From contig QRDG01001831.1 of assembly GCA_012064385.1 (NCBI GenBank), positions 186,001-250,000 on the forward strand: a stretch of DNA of 64,000 nucleotides. The letters run 5' to 3'. This stretch comes from Puccinellia tenuiflora. Its lineage: Eukaryota; Streptophyta; Magnoliopsida; Poales; Poaceae. Both the position numbers and the translations under genes were made by a program. The notes under the pieces are model-generated. The model was not told the origin of the DNA. It did no database searches and saw only the letters and a list, made by a program, of their open reading frames with translations. Below are positions 45,654 to 55,800 of the stretch, in pieces (within the stretch, counting starts at the first letter, position 1; each line of letters starts with the position of its first letter).

Positions 45654-47331
45654 CTAAAACTCAACTTGTACCATGTGATTAACCTTCATCTCCCCACTTT
45701 CACTTAGCAACTGAATAAAATATGGATGGGGATGTGGCAAGTATTTCAGATTTAGTTTTTGACAGAGCTCTTTACTAGCCAAATTGCGGCAGCTGTCACC
45801 ATCAATGATTACCTTGCAAGAACGTCCATTGCCAATTGCAGCCCTTGTTTGAAACAAATTGCATCGCTGCTCCGAAGAACTAGGGGCCACACTCAGCACC
45901 TTAGGCGTGCACACAGTAGATGGTAAACGCTCGGCATCCGCATAATACAACTCCTCTTCAAGTTCCTCCTGAAGCTCAGCATTAGGATCCACCTCATCAC
46001 CACTCTCATACTCACCGGTCTCCTCATTGATCAACATGACCTTCTTGTTTGGACACTCACGCTGGAAGTGACCCTTGCCTCCACACGTATGACAATTCAT
46101 ATCACGTGTACGAGCTATAGAATTGGAAGAGCCAGTAGAACTTGCAGCAGGTTGTGGTGATTGCTTGGCATTAGGAGCAACTGAAACCGACTTGGAAGGA
46201 GCAGCACCACGGAAACTAGGAATAGGACTAGGCGGCACCACACTAGGTGTTGCTCGTGATGACACACTACCTCGCCCATAGGAAGAACGAGGCATATATT
46301 TGGCATCTTTGGCCAACTGTAACTCAGCTTCACATGCTTGATGTAACAAATCTTGCACATCGCCATATTGATGATGACGTACAATTCTCTTGATGTTAAA
46401 GCTCAAACCTGAAAGGAAACGCTGCATATTTTGTTCGGGTTCTTCTCGCACTTTAGCACGCTGCATGATCAACTCCATCTCCTTATAGTACTCATCAACG
46501 GACTTGGCACATTGCTTCAAATTCTGCAACTTATCATACAAAGAACGGATGTAATTGCGAGGAACAAAACGATGACGCATCTCCGCCTTCATCTCTTGCC
46601 AAGACAAAATAGGTACATCATTTGCTTCACGCCTAGCACTCACAAGACCGTCCCACCATAGGAAAGCATAGCCATCAAACTCAGAAGATGCAAGCTTGAT
46701 CTTTCCATCTTCAGTGTAGTCATGCAAACGCCAAAGTTGCTCCATCTTCAACTCCCAATTAATATATTCTTCCACATCAACGGAACCTTCAAACTTGGAA
46801 TACTGAATTTGGGCTTACCAACGCTATCATCATCACGGTTGGCTGCATGACCAAAATTGTCGCCGAGCATACGACGCGCACCAAGAGGCGCAAATCCACG
46901 ACCAGGAGGTATAACACCACCTCGGCCACCTCCACGTCCACCATTAGCATGTGGTTGTGGCTGTTGTTGCCGTTGCAACCTCTCACGACGAGCAGCAGCT
47001 TGCTCATCATCCTCCTCAGCATCAAAATCAACACCGTGATCACCATGAACACTTGCATCATCAACAGGTTGCTCATTTCGTTGCGTCAACACTTGCACGG
47101 CACGGTTCAATGCACCAATAGAATTCTGAATTGCTGTCAAGGCAGCTGCAGACTCAGTTGCCGTTTGTAGCACATTGTCAACCTTTATATCCGTAGCAGT
47201 CAAATCAGCTTGTAACCTGTCACATTGAGTGTCAGGTGATCTCGAAGAGCTTCATATTCAGCCCAACAAACAGGAGCGTTGTCGTCCTTCTTTTGCCTCA
47301 CAACACCATCATTCTCATCTCCTGAAGACAT
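45654..47331 (-). pseudogene. B2 gag-protease
   Basis: The ATG at 47329-47331 begins MSSGDENDGV. A coiled-coil-like and Gln/Arg/Gly-rich stretch (RRERLQRQQQPQPHANGGRG) precedes the gag domain (YINWELKMEQLWRL, LWWDGLVSARREAN), the CCHC knuckle (CHTCGGKGHFQREC) and a protease core reading IIDGDSCRNLAS, where DGGS has become DGDS. Single-base frameshifts occur near 47218 and 46795. Ends at TAG 45654. Confidence 0.88.
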
Positions 47332-48358
47332 GATAAATATATTTATGTGGAAAACTCTCAACTCACTCAAACCAAAAGGAATTGTGTATCTTACCGTTCC
47401 AAAGTGAATAGTATAGCTTACCACTTGTATGGACAGAAACGTGCACGGATGGGGTGAAGCGGATATTATGGGTCTCCAAGTGTTACACAACAAAACCAGG
47501 GTATTTAGTGGGGCTTGGTAGGGATACCTAACACCAACTACAAAACCTATTTGCTGCTCGTGTGATACTTAGAAACACAACTAGGAAATTCACACAGTTA
47601 TGGAGATAAAAGTGGCAATGCAAATATATGTATGGAAAAGTTTGCAATGCACTCGAAAGACACTAGCTATGCTCACAAGAAACAGGCACAAGATTGCTCA
47701 AAGCAGTGTCAATTTGTAGCAATTGTATAGCTCCACTCGCCAATGTATATATATCACTTTTGGCCTCGTTTGATGTTTCACTTTTCTCTTCTCTTTTTTT
47801 TTTTAACTATCACTTTTCTATTTTTTTTGTACTTTTCCAATGGCCAATATATCAAAAGAAGTAATAAACCAAACTTTATGAGAATTATGAGCAGCCTGTT
47901 GAGCACGAAATAGCTATTCTTCTGGGGAAGGTACCTAAAGAAATGCTGTGGAAAGGCTGTGGCTAAGTCTCACAAAGATCACACACGGAACCTAATGAAA
48001 TTTTTGTACTGGTACTGACCGGATAATCCGACCCGAATCCAACCGGATATTCCGGTCGAAACGAAACTCGAAGAAAAAGGGCTAAGGACCAGAAATTTTT
48101 GGTACTGGAGGTGACCGGATAATCCGATCCGAAACCAACCGGATATTCCGATCGCGACGAGAAAAACCCTAAACCTAGAAACGGAAAAACGGAACGCAAG
48201 ATCAACACAAGCAGCAACTAGAAGAAGCAAATTGGGTTGATCTATGGCCATGGCACGAATTAAAACTAGTATTTTTGTATGGCTTTTTCTGTATAGGACG
48301 AAAAACAATAAATCTACGGGGATGGATTTGTGGATGCTCACTGAATAAACACTGGAAA
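47332..48358 (-). other. B2 leader with a second CCGGAT-N-ATCCGG cluster
   Basis: Untranslated leader between the primer-binding site and gag. It holds four palindromes of the LTR type (CCGGATAATCCGA, CCGGATATTCCGG and variants) at 48019-48151 in two near-repeated pairs. The remainder (47500-47980) is AT-rich with no gene seen. Confidence 0.8.
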
Positions 48359-48368
48359 TCTGATACCA
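48359..48368 (-). other. B2 primer-binding site
   Basis: The complement reads TGGTATCAGA, starting three bases inside the LTR end. It matches the initiator-Met site for 10 bases. Confidence 0.83.
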
Positions 48369-48371
48369 AGA

Positions 48372-49361
48372 TGATAAGGGGTGGCCCGATCTTCTCAATG
48401 AGCGGTGGTAGATGGATGATGATGGTAGATAACTTGCGAGAATCCGACGAACTCTCCGGCTGCTCCCCTGTTGCCAATGCAACAGCTCTTCAACCCAATG
48501 GATATTCGCGACGCCTCACACCGATGCAACGTAGCCGCCGGCCACGAAGCGGTTTCTACGATCTACTAATTCCCAATGGAACAACAGATCACACTCAACT
48601 TTGGTAGCAAGAACCTCCTGATCGAAACAAAGTGGAGGGGTGAATTCCTGATCGAAGCAAAGAGGAATTCTAGTATAGATGAATGCTTTAGCAATCCAAT
48701 CTAGGGTTTAAGCAAAAACGTGGTCTAACTATTACAAAGAGACTCCTAGGGTATATATAGCGGCTGGGGGGTCAATCCCACGCCCAAATCACGACTTGGT
48801 TCGACCTAAACTAGATACAAACCGACTTGGTCTCGAAAAGGCTCGCAGCCCTGTTTTACTCGAACCGGATAATCCGGGTCACGGGAGGCCGGATAATCCG
48901 GTTGACTGGATATTCCGAGTCAAGTTGAATCGGATATTCCGACATAGTCCAGTACCTCCGCACAACATATTTCTCTGGAACCGGATAATCCGGTTCAGTA
49001 GTGGACCGGATAATCCGATAATGTCCAGTACTCCTTTTCTTCAACGTCCCTTCTTGCGCATGCCTCCCGCTCCTCCCACGCGCCATGGATGACGTTGTAC
49101 TCCAATCCTTGCTGCTCCTCTGGCCCTCCTCCAATGCTTGAGTTATCAACAACCCTGATCATACACAGATGCATAGACTTAGGCAGTATAAAGTTCTCAA
49201 CATCACAAACATTATATTCAATTAAGAGTGAGTTCACCTGTTGTCCAAGTAGCTTGGCACGAGCTCTTGTCATCGGTCCAATCCTCACTTCATTGGGCTT
49301 GTCTTGAGCAGCAACCTCATCAATAGAAGAAAATGGTAAAGGACTGGGAATGTCCTCATCA
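48372..49361 (-). repeat. B2 5' LTR (990 bp)
   Basis: In element orientation, TGATGAGGACATTCC to CCACCCCTTATCA. The CR motif is in an open frame (GPMTRARAKLLGQQVNSLL, then ENFILPKSMHLCMIRV), followed by six CCGGATAATCCGG-type palindromes (48865-49017) and a TATATATA box (48752-48759). ENFILPKS is the part I recognise from CRM-clade CR motifs. Confidence 0.93.
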
Positions 49362-49480
49362 GAAGATCTTCAAAAGGATCTCATTGAGTGGTGGGTATGG
49401 AATGGAAGGCAAAGATCAAGGCCTTGTACATGATTGGGTGTTGTCGTGTGTGAGATGAACAATTTGATTAATTATTTGTG
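49362..49480 (+). pseudogene. PIF/Harbinger-type transposase relic, C-terminal fragment
   Basis: Continues the frame from 42220 after removing B2: VHEDLQKDLIEWWVWNGRQ, then a TGA. A short DLxEW/H-type C-terminus of this kind is usual in plant Harbinger nucleases. It is followed by AT-rich sequence to about 49620 with no gene seen. Confidence 0.5.
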
Positions 49481-49629
49481 TGTTGTTTGATGAACCATTT
49501 GATAAACTATTTGTATTGTGTTGTAATAATTAAGTACTATTTAAATTTTATTTGTTTGAATTTATTTTAGATCATTTATCATATTATGTGTTCGATATGT
49601 ATGTGCAAATGTGTAAAAAGATGGATGGA

Positions 49630-51270
49630 GGGGCGCGGCTCTGATTCCCGAAAATTCGGGTTCCCGAAATTTCGGGATCGGGTTCGGGAAATCCTGAATA
49701 TCCCGAATTGCAGACCAGTTAACAAAAATGAGAGGAAAAACAGGTTTTCGACAATATTTCAACAGCATTTCAGCAGCATTTCGGCAGCATTTCGACAGTA
49801 TTTTGACATCAATTTGACAGCAAACAAGACATACAGAATTTTTGACATAAATTCGATAGCAAACAGGAATACAAGTTCAACTAATGACCAGCAGCTCACA
49901 CAGCCACACACAAACATAGGAAGATAACAAGTTCATGCAAACAAGTGAACAGCAAGCACATGTCCTGATCCAACAGCTACAGAAGTAGTTGAACTTGTGA
50001 CAGCTCAGGTTGTCCAGAAGCAGCTCAACAACCAACAAGCATCAGTCCATCACTTCACGTCTTCACCTTATGGCTTCATTCTCAACTTCTTAAGTCCAAT
50101 CTGTGCAAGTTCCACTGATCAAGCACTATGATGGTATTGATCCACATCAGATTCCTTGTCCAGGTTCCTTGTCCACATCAATAATATCATGTTCAGACTG
50201 TGATGGTATTGATCCAGCCTGCGAAGCTTGTGATGGCTGTGAACCAGAGCAAAACTCCTGTGATGCATCCATTGCATTATCATTAATCTCTTCCTCTATT
50301 TCCATTTGATTCTCAGGTTCACTCATCTACAAGACAAGCAGAGTAGCAGACAATAAAAATTGTTAACTTACACAGCAAATATACGAGCATACAATAAAAC
50401 TAAATACACCTAAAACTTGTCAATTTACACAGAAAATATACACGTAAATACAGAGGAGAAAATATACACCTAAATACATTCCTGCTCGAATTAAGACAGA
50501 GGAGAAATATACACCTAAATACACCTAAAACTTGTCAATTTATACAGAAAATATACACCTAAAAACACCTAGATTCCGACAGCAAATCTGAATCAATCTG
50601 TAACTAAAAACAGAAATTCAGACAGAGGGGAAATAAGAGAAATGCACACTTACAGTCGTTGTAGATTCTTCAGTTGTCGGTGCCGTCTGCCGTCCTTCAA
50701 TCGTCGAGCCGGCGTGCAGCTTGTCCCCTCCGGCCTCCGGCCTCCAGGCTCCACCGTCTCGTGATCTCGTCGGGGAAGATGGAGCCGGCGGTGCAGCTTG
50801 TCCCCTCCAGGCTCCAGGCGTCCACGACGCGGCGGCAGTGCGGGATACCGAGGCTAGCGACGGCGGCGCAGGGCGCAGGCTAGCGAGCAGTGACGGCGGC
50901 GGTGGCGGCTTGGGACTCGGGGTCGGGGAGGGGAGGGGGAGAAAGGGAACACGGGGTCGGCCGCTAGGGCAAGGAAAGGAACACGGGGAGGGCCGGAGGG
51001 GTAGCTAGGGTTCGCTTAGTACTAGAGGCTGGACGCTGGAGTGCTGCTGTGCTGGTAATTGGGCTGAGTTTACTGGCGCTTCGCTCCTGGGCCTCTGGGC
51101 CTTCTGTTTTTTCGGGATGATCGGGATATTCGGGATCCGGCACTCTATTCCCGAATTTCCCAAAGAAATTTCGGGAATTCAGAACACGTTCCCGAGAATG
51201 CAATCGGGAAATTCGGGTTCGGATCGTGTATCGGGTATCGGGTTCGGGAATCGGGAAATATGCCCGGCCT
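49630..51270 (-). mobile_element. hAT-like non-autonomous element, approximate limits
   Basis: Both ends are packed with CCCGAA/TTCGGG strings (49646-49705 and 51115-51260) in inverted arrangement. The right end in complement reads CAGGCCGGGCATATTTCCCG, a hAT-like terminus. The interior has a GC-rich block (50650-51050) and a short ORF. I could not find a clean 8-bp duplication, so the boundaries are tentative. Confidence 0.5.
50147..50326 (-). CDS. 59-residue ORF, possible N-terminus of a hAT protein
   Basis: ATG at 50324-50326 and TGA at 50147-50149. It begins MSEPENQMEIEEEINDN and is rich in Ser, Gln and acidic residues, ending IDVDKEPGQGI. It lies just downstream (minus strand) of the GC-rich block inside the hAT-like element. 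This resembles the acidic leader before a BED finger in plant hAT transposases, but no BED finger or catalytic region follows. It may be non-coding. Confidence 0.35.
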   Translation of the reverse strand: MSEPENQMEIEEEINDNAMDASQEFCSGSQPSQASQAGSIPSQSEHDIIDVDKEPGQGI

Positions 51271-51433
51271 GAGCGGCCGCGCTGCCCTAAAATAGGGCAG
51301 CTATTGGAGAGGAGGTACCCTATTATAGGGCAGCTGGTAAAGCAGAAATATTTTTGGTGCCCTAAAATGTCAAAACAGGTGCGCTATAACTTCAAAAAGT
51401 GGGTATAGGATAGGGCATCTGTTAGAGATGCTC
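51271..51433. repeat. Right end of the outer Harbinger-like element
   Basis: Ends with CTGTTAGAGATGCTC followed by TTA (51434-51436). The complement start GAGCATCTCTAACAG and a TTA target site fit PIF/Harbinger elements. The interior has imperfect CCCTAAAATAGGGCAG-type palindromes. The matching left end is outside the window. Confidence 0.45.
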
Positions 51434-51584
51434 TTAGCCATCATACAGGGCATTCGTGTCATCCACTTCGTCTCCACCTAAAATCGATACAACATATTCG
51501 ATCAGATAGTGTAATTGTTTTTCTTTTCTTTGGGAGAGCAACAACAACACGTTCTTAATAGCAAATTTAAAAGCATATATTCTA

Positions 51585-51679
51585 CTCCCTCCGATCCATA
51601 AAAAAGTGTCGTCCACTTAGTACAAAGTTTATACTAACTTGGTACAAAGTGAACGACACTTTTTATGAATCGGAGGGAG
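51585..51679. mobile_element. Stowaway (Tc1/mariner-type) MITE, 95 bp
   Basis: A nearly perfect foldback with ends CTCCCTCCGATCC...GGATTCGGAGGGAG in the sense of paired arms, and TA on each side (51583-51584, 51680-51681). It lies downstream of the WD40 gene. No coding capacity. Confidence 0.94.
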
Positions 51680-52016
51680 TAGTTAGTTGTGCCTACAATC
51701 AGGTTCCTACCATTGTTCATGTAAGATAAACAATAGCAAAACAATATTATTAATATCTATATGTTTTCCGATAATTAGCTGGTAATCTTAATCTATATCG
51801 GCTTTGCGAGATGATTAGTATTGAAGACATCATGCCACCCGTTGTACATACTGCTTTGCGACTCGAGTGTGCCCTACAACATACTATGGTCAGCTCCTAC
51901 TGTACATCGACTAGAAAGCTGAAGTCATCTCAAACCTAGAGTAGGCTAACAATTCCCCACCAATGGGAAGAACAGATATTCTAGCCTTGCAGATTGAATG
52001 CTTGATACATTACAGC

Positions 52017-52150
52017 GAAACTACATCCTGAAATCCATGTTTTACCATGTCTTTCCTACTTTATCTTCCACGGAAACTACATCCTAAAATCCATGTTTTA
52101 CCATGTCTTTCCTACTTTATCTTCCTGGGAAACTACATCCTGAAATCCAT
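52017..52150 (-). repeat. 56-bp tandem triplication over the stop codon
   Basis: The string GAAACTACATCCTGAAATCCATG recurs at 52017, 52073 and 52129, 56 bp apart. The copy at 52129 contains the real end of the WD40 gene (complement ATGGATTTCAGGATGTAG, Met-Asp-Phe-Arg-Met-stop). The other two lie in its 3' untranslated region. Confidence 0.9.
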
Positions 52151-52781
52151 GACACAGACCGTGTTGTTGGAGAAGCAGGCTGCTATCTTGTTGCCTTCTT
52201 TGTTCCAGCACACTTCAAAAATGCCACCGCTCCCTCTAAAAGTCTTCAAGACCTTGCCTTCTTTGACGGACCATATATGTAGGCTTTGATCCAGGGACCC
52301 ACTAGCCAGGTACTCGCCATTAGGGCTAAAGGCCACAGAATAAACTGGCTGCCTGAAATCATCCGTAAATTGACATCAGCATTGCATGTGCGTGACAAGA
52401 GAAGTCCCGACAATTTTCTTCTCAGTATCAGTACCTGTGGCCAGCCAAGCTGTACAGAAGGTGTCCTTGCTCAACTTCCCATAGCTTGATAGTTGAATCA
52501 AACGATGCACTGCATATAAAACAAAATAGTCCATCATTGCTAATAAACACGAGAAGACCTGCTGGGGTAGCAAATTCATCCTGAGGCAAGGAACTTAATG
52601 CAGATACCTAATTATGCTGGTTATGTACCAATTATTTTATTTTGTAAACACGGAAATAAAAAAGCTATCAAACAGATATTAAAGCCACTGAGTGGTGAAC
52701 TAGGTATTTGTGCCAAAGCCAAGGCTTGTTCCAGTATGGAAGACCAACCTAAACTATTGTGCGTGTGTGTGTGGTGGTGGT

Positions 52782-52818
<37 letters not shown>

Positions 52819-55800
52819 AATTATACCTCGCCAAAAGCAGCTGTTGATTGGGATTATTTGTTCCTGCACCCGTTGGGCTCCATCTAATAGTGTATATTTC
52901 CTGCATAAAGGAAGTTGAGCACATTAGAGATACTTAGGAAAATCGACAAACATGCAAGGAGAAGGAAGATTTGGCAAACCTTAATATGCTCTTTAAAATC
53001 GTATACACATTTGTCCTGCTTCACACTCCATATCTGACAAAGGTAAAAGAAAAACGAACGGTTCATTGCGGAAGAAAGACAAAGCACCTCCACAGGGGTG
53101 GCTACTGTGAAGTGTAAACCCATATAGTTACTTGAACCACCCATAAAAGCATGTCCACACCAGTGACTAGTGTGAACCCCTATGGTTACACAGTCACAAA
53201 CCACGAAAATTTTACAGTGAGAATTGTACATTGCAGTACAGGGAGACATAAGGGTGCAAACGCACAACTTGACGCAAAAATGCAAACGTTTTATTTGGGT
53301 AAAAAAAAATCTGTTGTCTGAATGTAATCTGACGTACTGTTGCCTATCATGTATGACTGTATGGCCCTACATTTTGAACTTCAGACTCGAAGTTTCTCAT
53401 TTCTCGCTTGTCACTGTAGAGTGAATTAGAACTTGATTTTTCTTAACGTAAGTAGTAATTTAAGAAGTACACATTCAACAAAAAATTCAGGATTATTTAG
53501 GTTCACAGACAAAGCATTATGTACTCGTGAATCAAATTGTGATTTTCACTACATACAATTATATAAAAAATAGTTTTACACGGCAAAGATCATAAAATAA
53601 CATCAGGTAATCAAATTAAAACATAAACTAGATGTTTACTTGGTAGACTACTAGTCAGTTCACATTTTTTGCTGTAACAGGTTGCTGGAGTAACTTTGCA
53701 ACTATCTTGCATCGTTCTCTGTTTAAGCTTTGTTATGTATTTCAAACAGATGTGTTACCAATTGGATGGTTCTGTTTGTATAACTAGATCTGGAGTAATG
53801 GAATTATTTGGATAAACATGAAGCACTAAAAGGCTTTGAGCCTGACAGAACTAGGGAAATGAACAAATTTATCCGTATTTTTTTTGTTAGAGAGTGATTA
53901 GCACACATCTTAGACATTACTCAATAGCAAGCCAATAAAATTACAATGCAACACAAAATAGCGAACTGGGAGCATGAATGATCAGTTTGTAACAATGGTA
54001 AAACTTGGGAGATTAGTAACTATACAGAAAGCATGATAATACCTTTGCAGTCCAATCATCAGAACAAGACGCCAACAAAGAACCAGTTGGATCCCACTTG
54101 ATAGCATTAACTTCACTCTGGACACGTGTATTTACAGTCAGGAGATTACAGTGGCTGCTACGGCAACACTTTACAGATAAAAACACAACTCCATTAAGTA
54201 TATATTTCATGCACAAGAATAACTCCTGCTTTTAGTACAAACATTATGAAGCCCTATAATTAATAGCTGCTCAGTGATTACACTTGATTCAATATTTCCG
54301 GTAGCATTTAAAATTGGGTAATGATTCAATTCCTCCGGAGGATCCACGCGCTCTGTCCAACGGTTCCTGCGCATGCCACGCGTCCATGGACCCCACCTTA
54401 ACTCCTCCTACAGTTTCCTTTCCACTCACTTTCCTTCCCTATTTTCAGCCTTCTTCCCCGTGGTCTCATCCCCAAATCAAATCCCCACGATGCTGTCTCT
54501 CCATCTACCTCCGGCTCCCCGCACCACACCCCAGGTTGAGGGCTCCTACGGTGGTACGAACTCGTGCTGCAAGACGGCGACCACCGGCGCGACGGCGCGG
54601 TGCTGCTATGATGCAGCCTCCCCTGCCTCTGGCGCTCCGCACCAAGCCCCACGATGTGGGCTCCTTCGGTGTGGCGAACCAGCGTCTAGCAAGTGGGCGT
54701 TCTACGAGCTGCGCAAGCGAAGTCAAGATGCTGCTAGCGGAGGGTGGCGCTGCTACGAGCCCAAGAAGGAGGTCCTCAAAGCGGCAAGCGGGCGTGCAGC
54801 GAGCGGTGCAAGCAAGCACCGATGGACAATGCTGCAAAGCTGGCCGTCACATGCTACGAGCCGCCGGCAACGGTGCTACCGGAGGCTACCGACGCTGCTA
54901 CCAGAGGCTCGCTGCAGTGCTATGAGTGCCTGGCCACGTTGCTGCCAAATGCAAACGTCGGTGCTTCAACCGGCCACCAGCGGTGCTCCCGAAGGCCGTC
55001 GACAGTGCTACCGGAGACTGCCAACACTGCTACGTCGACAGTGCTACCAGAGGCCACCGGCGGTGCTACCTGCACTTGGCCGTGGTGCTGCCAGCAGCAA
55101 GCTTCGGTGCTTCGAGGGGGCGCCGGTGGTGCTACCGGAGACTGCCGACACTGCTACGAGCGTTGGGCAAGCTTTGTTGCTTCGAGCGGCCGTCGACGTT
55201 GCTACCGGAGGGCTATGACAGTGCTACTAGAGCCCAGCGGCTGTATTACAAGCGCCTGGCCGTGAAGCGTCAGTCCTTCGAGCGGCCGGCGACGGTGCTG
55301 TCGGAGGATGCCGGCAGTGCTACCAGAGGCTAGTGGCAGTGCTAATAGAAGCCAGCGGCGGTGCTACGACTACGAGCAGCTGGAGGTCTCTCGCCGGAGC
55401 CGGCCGACAAGGGCGGTGGTACGCACGCTGTTTATAGGCGGCGCGTCGGCATGGGTTCATGTTGATGCGTTGTTGCCTTGTGTGGTTTTTCTATGTGTTG
55501 ACTTTTTTCTAGAGGGAGTACACGCGGGGAGGGACAGGTGAGAAAGGATCAGATGGTTGTGATTGTTTAGATCAGACGGTGCAGAAGCCGGGGGATGGGG
55601 GGGACGCTCAGCATGACCCTTTAAAATTATGTAGCCAAGCATTTTATGGCTAGATAACTGAGGACAGACATCCAAACAAAACAGATGGAATCAATTGATC
55701 AGTTTTTTAGAATATAAGAAAAAAGAATTCGCAGGATTCCTAAAACACAGGAATAGGAAAAAAACACAGGATTAGAGTGACATGCCATCTTCAATACTAC

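Larger units (their letters stand above)
42240..49361 (-). mobile_element. Ty3/gypsy CRM-type element B2 (family B), two LTRs
   Basis: Minus-strand element with the 5' LTR at the right (48372-49361), primer-binding site, leader, gag, pol and a truncated 3' LTR at the left. The 5-bp duplication GAAGA flanks it (42235-42239 and 49362-49366). Joining the flanks at one copy of the duplication restores a continuous Harbinger-like frame (VHEDLQKDLIEWW). Confidence 0.94.

Noticed and set aside
52598..52918. Plus-strand frame with a poly-Gly run
   Set aside because: It is the G homopolymer translated, antisense to a HOS15 exon.
53080..53240. Possible MITE with GTGGCTACTGTGAAG / GTGGTTTGTGACTGTG arms in a HOS15 intron
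   Set aside because: The arms match too poorly and no target duplication was found.
54314..55541. Four overlapping plus-strand frames of 110-281 codons in the Mutator-like element as genes
   Set aside because: Repeats with Cys/Tyr/Arg-rich translation in several frames, no domain, no consistent start. Better explained by repeat expansion in a transposon.
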